Part shown: positions 47,130 to 54,948 of the stretch, in pieces | Layout: every line of letters starts with the position of its first letter | Numbering within the stretch: position 1 is the first letter of the stretch | NCBI GenBank assembly: GCA_029239675.1 | Contig: JARBUM010000002.1 | Location: 62,001-126,000, forward strand | From: Pelosinus sp. | GTDB taxonomy: Bacteria; Bacillota; Negativicutes; DSM-13327 | Length of the DNA: 64,000 nt | Direction: 5' to 3' | Notes under the pieces: model-generated | The model's database searches: none | Told to the model about the DNA's origin: nothing | The model's input: the letters and a program-made list of their open reading frames with translations, nothing else | Program-made: the position numbers and the translations under genes

Positions 47130-50100
47130 TTACGCCTTACCCTTTACTGCATATTCGCCTATCATTTCTTCCAGAGATCTAAGTTCAGCCGCCCTGCCCA
47201 TTTTATCGAACACTTTTCGTGCCCGCTTATAATATTCCATCGCGGGCAAAGTCAAATAACCCTCAAATACTTCAGCGACTTCTTTTTCCTGCTCCATCAG
47301 CAGTTTTATTTCTGCTTCAGTACGAAAAATCAGCCCACTTTGATATTGATCATTATATCTTTTTAAAAAATCCTTTGCCTGCTCTAAATATCGCTTTGCT
47401 TCATAAGGGCGGTGTTGTCTGACCGCAATCAATGCCAATACACAATTGAGGGTGCAATATCCGCGCAGACACCAATAACCCTTTTGGTCGCCAAACCCTT
47501 CTGCTACCGACAAGGCATCTGTAAGATATGCACTAGCCTTCACATAATCATTGAGCTGAAAAGCGGTATAACCGGCATTAATATAAAATAAAGCAACGCC
47601 TTCGCTGATATTTTTACGTCCTGCTATTCTGGTAGCCTGCTCATAGTGATACAGAGCCGCTTTATAATCAAAACTGTCCCGCCGCAAATCGCCAATGTAA
47701 TTGTTAGCTGCTGCAATGGTAAAAACATAAAAACTATTGCGGACAGCCAGTCTTTTAAACAAAGTCAGCGATTCGCGGTAATAATTTTCAGCTTGTTGAT
47801 ACTGCCCCTTGAGTGCACAGGCAATCCCCAAAAATCTTAATGCTGTGGCTTTTTTCTCCGAAAGCTCATCATGTCCAGTCAAATGCAATAGCTTTAAGGC
47901 AAATTCCCGTATCAAGTGCGCTTTACGAGTCTGAATTCCGCAATAAATAATTTGTTGATACCCTTTTATCTGATATTCCCTGAGGTTTTTCTTTGAAGCC
48001 AACCGCAGCATCTGGTGCATTAATCTCAAACCCACCAGGTGTTCTCCCCGCCAAATATGATAGCGACCAGCCATTTCCCAATAAGCAACTTTATAAGCAT
48101 CCAATCGCTCATCGGTTGTTGTTCTCGTCAATAATAACTCCAGTAAGTCCTTTATTTTCTCCAGATAAGTAGTAATCTGGCTCCTACTTTCCCTAAAGTC
48201 AAGATATCCCGTTGGATAGTAGCGATTCAATTCCGGAAACATCTCATATTGCGGGCAAAAATATTTTTCAGCCATTTTAATAGTATAATCCAGCATTTTT
48301 ATCTTTTCATCGGCATTTGTGTAATGATATAAAATATGTTCATAGATGTCTTTGCTTTGCATGCCACACTGCAACTGCTGTTCTAAATACAGTGCTGTTC
48401 GCTTATGTAATATCCGTTGCCTGATCGCTGACATTTGACTGTACACATAATCACGGATCTGCAAATTGTAAAACTTATAAACAGAATCACCTGTGTCTGA
48501 ATCAAGTTCTTCCATTAGCAACTGTTTCTGCTGTAGTTCTTCTAGCGCTTCAACTAGCTCAAATTCATTTATTGTTGAAACAGCCAGCAGTACCTCATAA
48601 TTGGTATTATTAAAAAATACTGAAGCAATTTCGAGAATCTTCCTACCATTCTCAGAAACATTGGCTGTACGCTCTTTTAATACGCTATTCAGCCTGATTG
48701 AACCGTGGCTGATATCTTTACCAGCTGCAATCAAATTCAGGCATTCAATCAAAAATAAAGCATTTCCTCCCGTATAATCGTATAATCTAGACTGCATTTC
48801 TTTGCTAATTCCAGGTAAGCGCAAAGCTGACAGTTGCACCACGTCTTGTGCACTGAACCGTCCAATTCCTAAGTATTCCAGCATACTACTGCGTTCAAAG
48901 TCTTCCATTGTTTTGTCAATTTGCTGCAAATATTCCGTATGGCAAGTTGCTATGCAGATAATATTCGTTCCATGTACACGCAATAACTGCCACAACAATA
49001 ACCACCCTTGTTTGTCCATCCAATGAATATCTTCAATTAATAGAATAGTCTTCTTCAGATTAGCGACTTTTCCCAGAACCTCGCACATGATCTCTTCAAC
49101 CATCGTTGTGCTGAATTTATAGGCATCTACCGACATTTCTGTCTGTAAAAGTTTTTCGCTAATTTTCGCCGTTGGAAAGACATAAGCAATAACCTGCTGC
49201 CAAAGCGGCGGCAACTGAATATCGGCTTGCGCTAAAACGGTCATTACCTGTAAAAAAATAGTATTCCATGCTTTATATACATATTCAAATTCAGCCTGAT
49301 AACATTGGGTGCGAAAAACATTACTATTTTCTGTGGAAATAGTTGAGAAAAGCTGTTCAACAATTGCCGATTTACCAACACCTTGATCTCCCTGCAGGAG
49401 TATCAGTTGTCTGCTATGATCCTTTTGATAAAATTCAGTTAACCATAAACGCAATTGCTGTAGTTCTTTTTCTCTTCCGAAGAATCGTTGGTTGCCGAAT
49501 ATCTTGTCCTCAATTATTTTGTTGTTCTTCCGGTCTTTGATCCGTTTATAAATTTCCTGTGTCTTCGCGCTAGGTATCAGACCTAGATCCTGTGCCATCT
49601 TCCGTTCAAGTTCTCTATAAATTTCCATTACTTTATAAGAGTCTTCTTTTTCATAGATTTTCATCAGCACCCGATAAGCACTTTCATTATATTCATCCAG
49701 AGCAATCAAGTGCTTTAGGTATCGCTTTGCAGCTGTATAGTCTTTGTGGTTCATTAGCTTTATGATAAATTTAGTCAAACAGGTTATACTATCTTTCCTA
49801 AACTGTTCACTTTTTTCGGTAACCCACTCATCAAAACTAGTTGCGTCCTTATAATAAAAGCCTTCTAGAAATTCGCCCGTATTTCTTTCTAAAAATTTTG
49901 CAACATCGGATACCGTTAATAACTCCAATTCTGTCGGTACCACTAACTTGGGATTTAATGCAATCTTCGAGCGCGATGAAGTGATCAGCAAATCCACCGA
50001 AAACATCTTTTTTAGCAAATATACCGTATTTCGCAGATTTCTCTTAGCTGCATTATCTCCCATGTCCCCCCAAAAGAGTGCTGCCAAACTCTCACGTGTA

Positions 50101-50222
50101 GCTTCACCGGTAACCAAGAGATAGTATAGTAAGGCTTCCATTTTAGCAAACGGAAACACCACCTTTTGGTCATTCCAATAAACTGCCGGCTTCCCAAATA
50201 ATATCGTCCGTAATTTAGTCAA
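47130..50222 (-). CDS. AfsR/SARP-like transcriptional regulator (winged helix, BTAD, AAA ATPase, TPR)
   Basis: A 1030-aa protein. An OmpR-type winged helix (about 1-95; ESLAALFWGDM, AAKRNLRNTVYLLKK) is followed by a bacterial transcriptional activation domain (about 95-240; TPR-like BTAD helices such as YLKHLIALDEYNESAYRVLM). Then comes an AAA/NB-ARC-like ATPase (about 250-480) with Walker A GDQGVGKSA and Walker B ILLIEDIHWMD. Helical TPR repeats cover about 640-1000. This is the large SARP/AfsR architecture. Start is TTG 50222. It sits upstream of the hut cluster, whose promoters carry SARP-type repeats. Confidence 0.88.
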   Translation of the reverse strand: MTKLRTILFGKPAVYWNDQKVVFPFAKMEALLYYLLVTGEATRESLAALFWGDMGDNAAKRNLRNTVYLLKKMFSVDLLITSSRSKIALNPKLVVPTELELLTVSDVAKFLERNTGEFLEGFYYKDATSFDEWVTEKSEQFRKDSITCLTKFIIKLMNHKDYTAAKRYLKHLIALDEYNESAYRVLMKIYEKEDSYKVMEIYRELERKMAQDLGLIPSAKTQEIYKRIKDRKNNKIIEDKIFGNQRFFGREKELQQLRLWLTEFYQKDHSRQLILLQGDQGVGKSAIVEQLFSTISTENSNVFRTQCYQAEFEYVYKAWNTIFLQVMTVLAQADIQLPPLWQQVIAYVFPTAKISEKLLQTEMSVDAYKFSTTMVEEIMCEVLGKVANLKKTILLIEDIHWMDKQGWLLLWQLLRVHGTNIICIATCHTEYLQQIDKTMEDFERSSMLEYLGIGRFSAQDVVQLSALRLPGISKEMQSRLYDYTGGNALFLIECLNLIAAGKDISHGSIRLNSVLKERTANVSENGRKILEIASVFFNNTNYEVLLAVSTINEFELVEALEELQQKQLLMEELDSDTGDSVYKFYNLQIRDYVYSQMSAIRQRILHKRTALYLEQQLQCGMQSKDIYEHILYHYTNADEKIKMLDYTIKMAEKYFCPQYEMFPELNRYYPTGYLDFRESRSQITTYLEKIKDLLELLLTRTTTDERLDAYKVAYWEMAGRYHIWRGEHLVGLRLMHQMLRLASKKNLREYQIKGYQQIIYCGIQTRKAHLIREFALKLLHLTGHDELSEKKATALRFLGIACALKGQYQQAENYYRESLTLFKRLAVRNSFYVFTIAAANNYIGDLRRDSFDYKAALYHYEQATRIAGRKNISEGVALFYINAGYTAFQLNDYVKASAYLTDALSVAEGFGDQKGYWCLRGYCTLNCVLALIAVRQHRPYEAKRYLEQAKDFLKRYNDQYQSGLIFRTEAEIKLLMEQEKEVAEVFEGYLTLPAMEYYKRARKVFDKMGRAAELRSLEEMIGEYAVKGKA

Positions 50223-50355
50223 ACCCTCATCCCCTCTGGAAAAACTTGTTAGATCCCAGCTATATTATACTGAATCATTTTATGATTGCATACTATTTCC
50301 TGCAAAGCATTTATTAATTTACATTTCTAACAAAATCAAGGATTCTACAATAAAA

Positions 50356-50393
50356 ATCTCCTACAAGAATTCTTATTGAACTCTGCAGGAGAT
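50356..50393 (-). terminator. terminator downstream of rlmN
   Basis: ATCTCCTACAAGA pairs imperfectly with TCTGCAGGAGAT, then TTTTTA on the minus strand, 40 bp after the rlmN stop. Confidence 0.65.
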
Positions 50394-50435
50394 GGATGTT
50401 TCGTAATGATCTGTATTCTTCTAATCGAGATTATT

Positions 50436-51497
50436 TTATATGCTTTCTTTGATTTGTTTGCTTCTTAACTGCCCACAAGCTGCATCAATATCAGTTCCGT
50501 GTTCCAGCCTTTTACTACAATGGATACCGTGTTTCTTCAATATATCATAAAACGTCCGCATGGATTCTTGCTCGCTTCGTTGGTATTGACTATGTTCATC
50601 CACTGGATTATAGGGAATTAAGTTCACATTTACGAGATCTTTTTTATCGCCAATTAATTGAGCAAGCTCAAGAGCATGTTCCCTACGGTCATTTATATCC
50701 TTTAGAAGTATATATTCTAGAGTAATTCTCCGATTAGTTTTTTCCAAATAGTAATCAACAGCCTCCATTACTTTTTCTATTGGAAAGACACGGTTAATTT
50801 TCATGATACGAGTTCGAAGCTCGTTCGTTGGCGCATGTAACGAGATGGCTAGGTTTACTTGTAAATTTGCATCGGTGAATTCAACAATTTTATCTGCAAG
50901 GCCGCTAGTCGATACGGTGATACGTCTTGCAGCAATAGCTAGTCCTTTGTGTTCCTTAATAATCTCTAAGAAATCTACAAGGTTTCTAAAGTTATCAAAA
51001 GGCTCGCCAATTCCCATAACCACAACATGGCTCACGCTTTCCTTGTGCTTCCCCTGATCTAAATACTGCTGGACCTTCATAATTTGTTCCACAATTTCAC
51101 TACATAGTACATCACGTTCTTTGGTTAACAACCCACTTGCACAGAAACTACAACCAATATTACAGCCTACTTGGGTTGTGACACAAGCAGACAAACCAAA
51201 TTTATGTCTCATCAATACCGTTTCAATCAGGTTGCCATCCTGCAGTTGGAACAAAAATTTGATCGTCCCATCCACTGATTCTTGCCTGCTGTGTTCCTTT
51301 AATGTTTCAATAACAAAATGATCTTCCAATAATTGAACACACTCTTTATTAACATCCAGCATTTCGGAGAAGCTCGTAACTCGGTTCCTATAAAGCCGAT
51401 TCCAAACTTGCACTGCTCGAGATTTCTTATGCCCATATTCCAGGAGCCATGCTGTCAAATGATTAAATGTCAATCCATAAATGGATTCTTTCTTCAT
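50436..51497 (-). CDS. rlmN: 23S rRNA/tRNA adenine C2-methyltransferase, RlmN type
   Basis: A 353-aa radical SAM enzyme: [16 protein letters not shown] (about 109-124) holds the CX3CX2C Fe-S motif, [11 protein letters not shown] binds SAM, and [12 protein letters not shown] near the end holds the second catalytic Cys. The LMRHKFG and NLIPYNPV motifs fit RlmN. I considered Cfr (C8-methylating, resistance), but the [19 protein letters not shown] and [12 protein letters not shown] forms are RlmN-like. ATG 51497 follows AGAGGATAGGG. Confidence 0.88.
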   Translation of the reverse strand: MKKESIYGLTFNHLTAWLLEYGHKKSRAVQVWNRLYRNRVTSFSEMLDVNKECVQLLEDHFVIETLKEHSRQESVDGTIKFLFQLQDGNLIETVLMRHKFGLSACVTTQVGCNIGCSFCASGLLTKERDVLCSEIVEQIMKVQQYLDQGKHKESVSHVVVMGIGEPFDNFRNLVDFLEIIKEHKGLAIAARRITVSTSGLADKIVEFTDANLQVNLAISLHAPTNELRTRIMKINRVFPIEKVMEAVDYYLEKTNRRITLEYILLKDINDRREHALELAQLIGDKKDLVNVNLIPYNPVDEHSQYQRSEQESMRTFYDILKKHGIHCSKRLEHGTDIDAACGQLRSKQIKESI

Positions 51498-51635
51498 TCC
51501 CTATCCTCTTTTCAAAACTTAAAATTCAGTCCACTCTACTTAACGCAGTTCAGGTTAACAATCTGTTTATTATTATCCCAAATTTTTTTACTTAAAACAA
51601 GGGGGGCTCTGCAAACAGTTACTTTCATAATTAGA

Positions 51636-52508
51636 TCAGGAATTGAATGAATATCTACATTTGTTGATCCAATCCTTAACAGCTTTTGCCGCCCCATCAA
51701 ATCCAGAGAATAAGGTTGAGGCTGAAACTCCATATAGTTCGCACAAGTCAAGAACTTTTCCAGCATATTTCGTCGGTAATGTTATTTTCCATAAAGGTGT
51801 ATTCGGCGAAGATGCAAACTCATCTTCCAAAGGTTTCTCTGGAAAGGGTTGTTCTCTACCGATTGGCTGCTTTAACACCGTAAACAAACCCGATTGAGCT
51901 GCAAGATTACTACTTGTAGACCCTGGAACTTTTATTATATTTATATTTTTGTATGAACGAATTTCCTCTACATTCAAGGCCCATACTGCAATTTTAGCAG
52001 TATTATCCCCAATATCTCGTTTCGCTAAAGCGGTGGATGCAGCAAAATATGCTGCAACATAAGAGCGTTTCGACCAATCGAGAAGGTGAGTAGGCACACC
52101 ATGGTGCTGAGCTAAGGCCATTAGTTCTATTAATTTTTCATTCGGCCATTCATCAGATGGATTGATATGAGATTTATCTGCTAGATGCACTTGCGGGTCC
52201 AGATTTTCACGAAGTTCAATCGAGTCATTAACAATTTTAAGGCCGAGCAAATCACATTGATTTACAAATTGTGCAAGAATTGCCCGTTCAGAGAAAATCT
52301 GTTCATCTGCTGTTACTTCTTTTTGTCTAGATATTATCCTAGATGGACTATTTTTACGCAGTATTGAAGGTATTAGCTGCCAGTTGGCATCTCTTTGCCC
52401 TCGATAAATAAATTGGCTCGGCTTATCTGCTAGATTATTCTGAGGCGATAGTATATTCCAAAATTCATCCACAGTATTTGGTTCTATAAGATTAAATTTG
52501 TTATACAT
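51636..52508 (-). CDS. FRG-domain protein
   Basis: A 290-aa protein with an FRG domain: FIYRGQRDANWQLIPSILR (about 33-51) carries the F-x-RG signature. Also LMALAQHHGVPTHLLDWS, the second family hallmark (QHxGxPTxLLDW). The domain appears in accessory islands and phage-related loci, but its chemistry is not settled as far as I know. It lies beside a 20-bp inverted repeat just upstream (52549-52611). GGAGGAGT precedes ATG 52508. No partner gene identified. Confidence 0.88.
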   Translation of the reverse strand: MYNKFNLIEPNTVDEFWNILSPQNNLADKPSQFIYRGQRDANWQLIPSILRKNSPSRIISRQKEVTADEQIFSERAILAQFVNQCDLLGLKIVNDSIELRENLDPQVHLADKSHINPSDEWPNEKLIELMALAQHHGVPTHLLDWSKRSYVAAYFAASTALAKRDIGDNTAKIAVWALNVEEIRSYKNINIIKVPGSTSSNLAAQSGLFTVLKQPIGREQPFPEKPLEDEFASSPNTPLWKITLPTKYAGKVLDLCELYGVSASTLFSGFDGAAKAVKDWINKCRYSFNS

Positions 52509-52548
52509 GAACTCCTCCTATAGTGGAACTAAACCGGCGGATAAGTGG

Positions 52549-52611
52549 AACTAAGATTCAGGTAGAGTCTTAAATCCATCTGAATCTTAGTTCCACTTAT
52601 CTTTATTCCTA
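52549..52611. repeat. 20-bp inverted repeat with AGGTAGAG core (dispersed element)
   Basis: GATAAGTGGAACTAAGATTC pairs with GAATCTTAGTTCCACTTATC around AGGTAGAGTCTTAAATCCATCT. It lies 40 bp upstream of the FRG gene, with T-rich sequence after. Related to 40143-40190 and 58770-58826. Confidence 0.7.
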
Positions 52612-52701
52612 TTTATAAATACTATTTTTTGCAGCATTAAGAAAAAATATGATTATTTCATATCCAGGATTACTCTAAGTCTCGTTATGGGTTAAGATTG
52701 A

Positions 52702-53289
52702 TCAGTGATGCTCAGGATGTCCAGGGCGAGGCCCATGTCCCCCATGCCATCCAGAGCGCCAAAAACCACCGTCAATGATATAAACAATATGGCCATCACT
52801 ATATTTTCTATAGTCTTCATCTTGACGAAGAGTAAATCTATTCCTAGTAGGATGCCATCCATCCTTGCCAATAAAAATTTCTTCAGAATTAATAGACTCT
52901 CCATCCAAAGAGAGGTCAAACTTCACATAACTTCCGTAAGAAAGTTGAAAATCAATTCCTTTTTCCTCTTCCGAAGTTATGAAATTATAGGTTATCTTAT
53001 TTTGACTTCTGCTAACATCAGAAGATTTCTGTTCATTGTCCCCCTTATACCTAATATCCTCAAATCTGCCGTCTGTACGAATTGTTCCACTAAAAATATG
53101 AGTCACTCCAGTAGATGTAATACGCAAATGCATTCCTTCTTTATCCTGCCATAAAAAATATCCCATGCTTTTACCGGGCTCAAAAGCGATGGGTCTTTCT
53201 TCGAAATTAGACAAGTACGACGCAAAAGTATAACTGTTAAAACAAAGTGTAATTAATAAGGTAAGAAATAACAGCCTCCATCTTTTCAT
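52702..53289 (-). CDS. secreted protein, family shared with 25574-26131
   Basis: About 195 residues with a signal peptide (LLFLTLLITLCFNSYTFA). It shares GYFLWQDKEGMH, TGVTHIFSGTIRTDGRF and KDGWHPTRNRFTL blocks with the 185-aa protein at 25574, and adds a C-terminal Gly/His/Pro-rich tail (GWHGGHGPRPGHPEHH) that could bind metal. ATG 53289 follows AGGAGG by 6 bases; GTG 53295 is inside the site. Function unknown. Confidence 0.85.
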   Translation of the reverse strand: MKRWRLLFLTLLITLCFNSYTFASYLSNFEERPIAFEPGKSMGYFLWQDKEGMHLRITSTGVTHIFSGTIRTDGRFEDIRYKGDNEQKSSDVSRSQNKITYNFITSEEEKGIDFQLSYGSYVKFDLSLDGESINSEEIFIGKDGWHPTRNRFTLRQDEDYRKYSDGHIVYIIDGGFWRSGWHGGHGPRPGHPEHH

Positions 53290-53427
53290 AGCCACCCTCC
53301 TAATAATCTACGATTTATTTAACAAGTTCAAGAAAGCTTTATCTTTATACTCCAGTATTCTCCGAAATTCTTTGATCCCCTTCTAACCTTCAACCTAACC
53401 AATCATCTATTCTTCCTGTTAATCATG

Positions 53428-53466
53428 AAAAGCCCTGAGTCTGATTGCATCAGTCTCAGAGCTTTT
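53428..53466 (-). terminator. intrinsic terminator
   Basis: AAAAGC(C)CTGAGTCTGA pairs with TCAGTCTCAG(A)GCTTTT, 38 bp past the DUF4405-like gene. Confidence 0.78.
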
Positions 53467-53504
53467 ATACTTAGCAATTTCAAGCAAGTATTAATAAAGT
53501 TGCA

Positions 53505-53786
53505 TTAAGGCTTTTTCTTCACATAGGATACCAGCGGTGTGAAATTATACGCAATATGAGCTACACCTGCGATAATAAAGATGTACCCCATCCATTCATG
53601 AGCTTTCTTGGGATAGAAAGGCATATGGCGAGATGCATTTACATTATTGGAAGCAACAGTATTGCTTTGAATTGTAGCACTCTTCATGTCCGGGCGCTTA
53701 CCCGTACCTCCCATAGCCATTTGCACGCCTGTAACAGACACGATGACGAATGCTAAGGCTAGGATAATGGATGTAATTTTTCTCAT
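53505..53786 (-). CDS. small membrane protein, DUF4405-like
   Basis: About 93 residues. An N-terminal hydrophobic helix (IILALAFVIVSVTGVQMA) resembles a signal anchor. A second (HEWMGYIFIIAGVAHIAYN) carries two His 15 residues apart in the HEWxG...H pattern of DUF4405, where such His residues may bind haem. The loop between contains a Ser/Thr/Asn stretch. ATG 53786 follows GGAGGAG. A good sigma-A promoter is visible upstream. Confidence 0.75.
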   Translation of the reverse strand: MRKITSIILALAFVIVSVTGVQMAMGGTGKRPDMKSATIQSNTVASNNVNASRHMPFYPKKAHEWMGYIFIIAGVAHIAYNFTPLVSYVKKKP

Positions 53787-53810
53787 ATGATACTCCTCCA
53801 TTGTTGAACT

Positions 53811-53838
53811 TTTATAGTAGGATATTATACATTATCAA
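53811..53838 (-). promoter_or_regulatory. sigma-A-type promoter
   Basis: TTGATA (53838-53833), 16-bp spacer, TATAAA (53816-53811) on the minus strand, about 25 bp before the start of the DUF4405-like gene. Confidence 0.55.
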
Positions 53839-54065
53839 TGTCTGCATAATATAATCCGATCCTCTAGTTATTATTCTCTGTAAGCTATATTATAGGATAA
53901 AAATATGGCAAATGTATGACAAACATATTTCTATTCTAAATCCGTTATATTCTCACGTCTCGAGTCCTTATATCAATGGATAATATTGCATTCACTGTTA
54001 AGGTCTTATATAGAGTATAATTTAAGTAACTGCCTAAAATCTATAAAATTAGCAAGGATGAATAC

Positions 54066-54788
54066 ATGAAAAAACAAGTAATAAAGCCTCTTCTTTTTAT
54101 AGTTCTATTACTATTATTACTTAGTCTAACATCAACAATAGTTAGTGCTGCTTACAATACCCAAAGCACTGGTAAGTTATCGGAATATCTGACGAATCAA
54201 TCTCAACAATCTCAGAAGCATCCCCTTCAAGGAAAGGTAATCGTCGTTGATCCCGGTCACGGTGGTAGTGACGCTGGTGCCATCGGACCTAATCATGTTG
54301 CAGAAAAAAATGTTACACTGGCTATCGGCAATGATCTTCAAAAGTTGCTCTCTGACGGAGGGGCAACAGTCATTATGACTCGGACCTCTGACCAAGACGT
54401 TGCAACTGAAGCAGTTTCGGATATTGAAGAGTTGCAGGCACGTGTGGATATTGCAAATCAGGGAAATGCAGACTTATTTATTAGTATTCATACCGATGCA
54501 TTTGCTGAACATGGAACTGGTACAACAACTTATTTTTATCCAGGTAGCAACGATGATCTAGCTCGTGTTGTACAAGATAGTATGGTCAGCCAATTGAATT
54601 TGTATGATAGAGGCTCACAACCCAGCGATTACTATGTTCTCAAACACACAAATATGCCAGCCATATTGACGGAGGCAGCATTCATTTCCAATCCAAATGA
54701 AGAAAGGTTACTTATCAGTCGCGATTTTAATAAAAAAGTTGCCTTCGGAATTTACAATGGGATTAAAAATTATTTCCTTTTACAATAA
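54066..54788 (+). CDS. N-acetylmuramoyl-L-alanine amidase
   Basis: A 240-aa Amidase_3 enzyme with a signal peptide (LLFIVLLLLLLSLTSTIVSA). Zinc ligands: His in VVDPGHGGSDAGAIG, Glu in EKNVTLAIG, His in FISIHTDAF; catalytic Glu in ILTEAAFISNPNEE. It cleaves the MurNAc-L-Ala bond in peptidoglycan. No cell-wall-binding repeats or SH3 domain follow, so it is a compact catalytic form. A bidirectional terminator follows. Confidence 0.95.
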   Translation: MKKQVIKPLLFIVLLLLLLSLTSTIVSAAYNTQSTGKLSEYLTNQSQQSQKHPLQGKVIVVDPGHGGSDAGAIGPNHVAEKNVTLAIGNDLQKLLSDGGATVIMTRTSDQDVATEAVSDIEELQARVDIANQGNADLFISIHTDAFAEHGTGTTTYFYPGSNDDLARVVQDSMVSQLNLYDRGSQPSDYYVLKHTNMPAILTEAAFISNPNEERLLISRDFNKKVAFGIYNGIKNYFLLQ

Positions 54789-54826
54789 TATTTTACGTTA
54801 CTAATAAGAGTTATCTATCTAACATA

Positions 54827-54881
54827 AAAAAAGGTACAAAGCCTTCCTACTACTTAGGTAGTCAGGCTGTACCTTTTTTTT
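54827..54881. terminator. bidirectional intrinsic terminator
   Basis: AAAAAAAGGTACA pairs with TGTACCTTTTTTT around an internal GCCTTCCTACTACT-type stem. It lies between the amidase and the convergent histidine kinase gene. Confidence 0.88.
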
Positions 54882-54948
54882 ATGTAATTGGCTACTCATA
54901 ATCTATATATATGCAATGGCCTGCGCCATGATTCATAGGACAATTGTA

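Noticed and set aside
50436-51497. Cfr-type antibiotic-resistance methyltransferase
   Set aside because: [16 protein letters not shown] and [13 protein letters not shown] fit RlmN rather than the Cfr forms I know.
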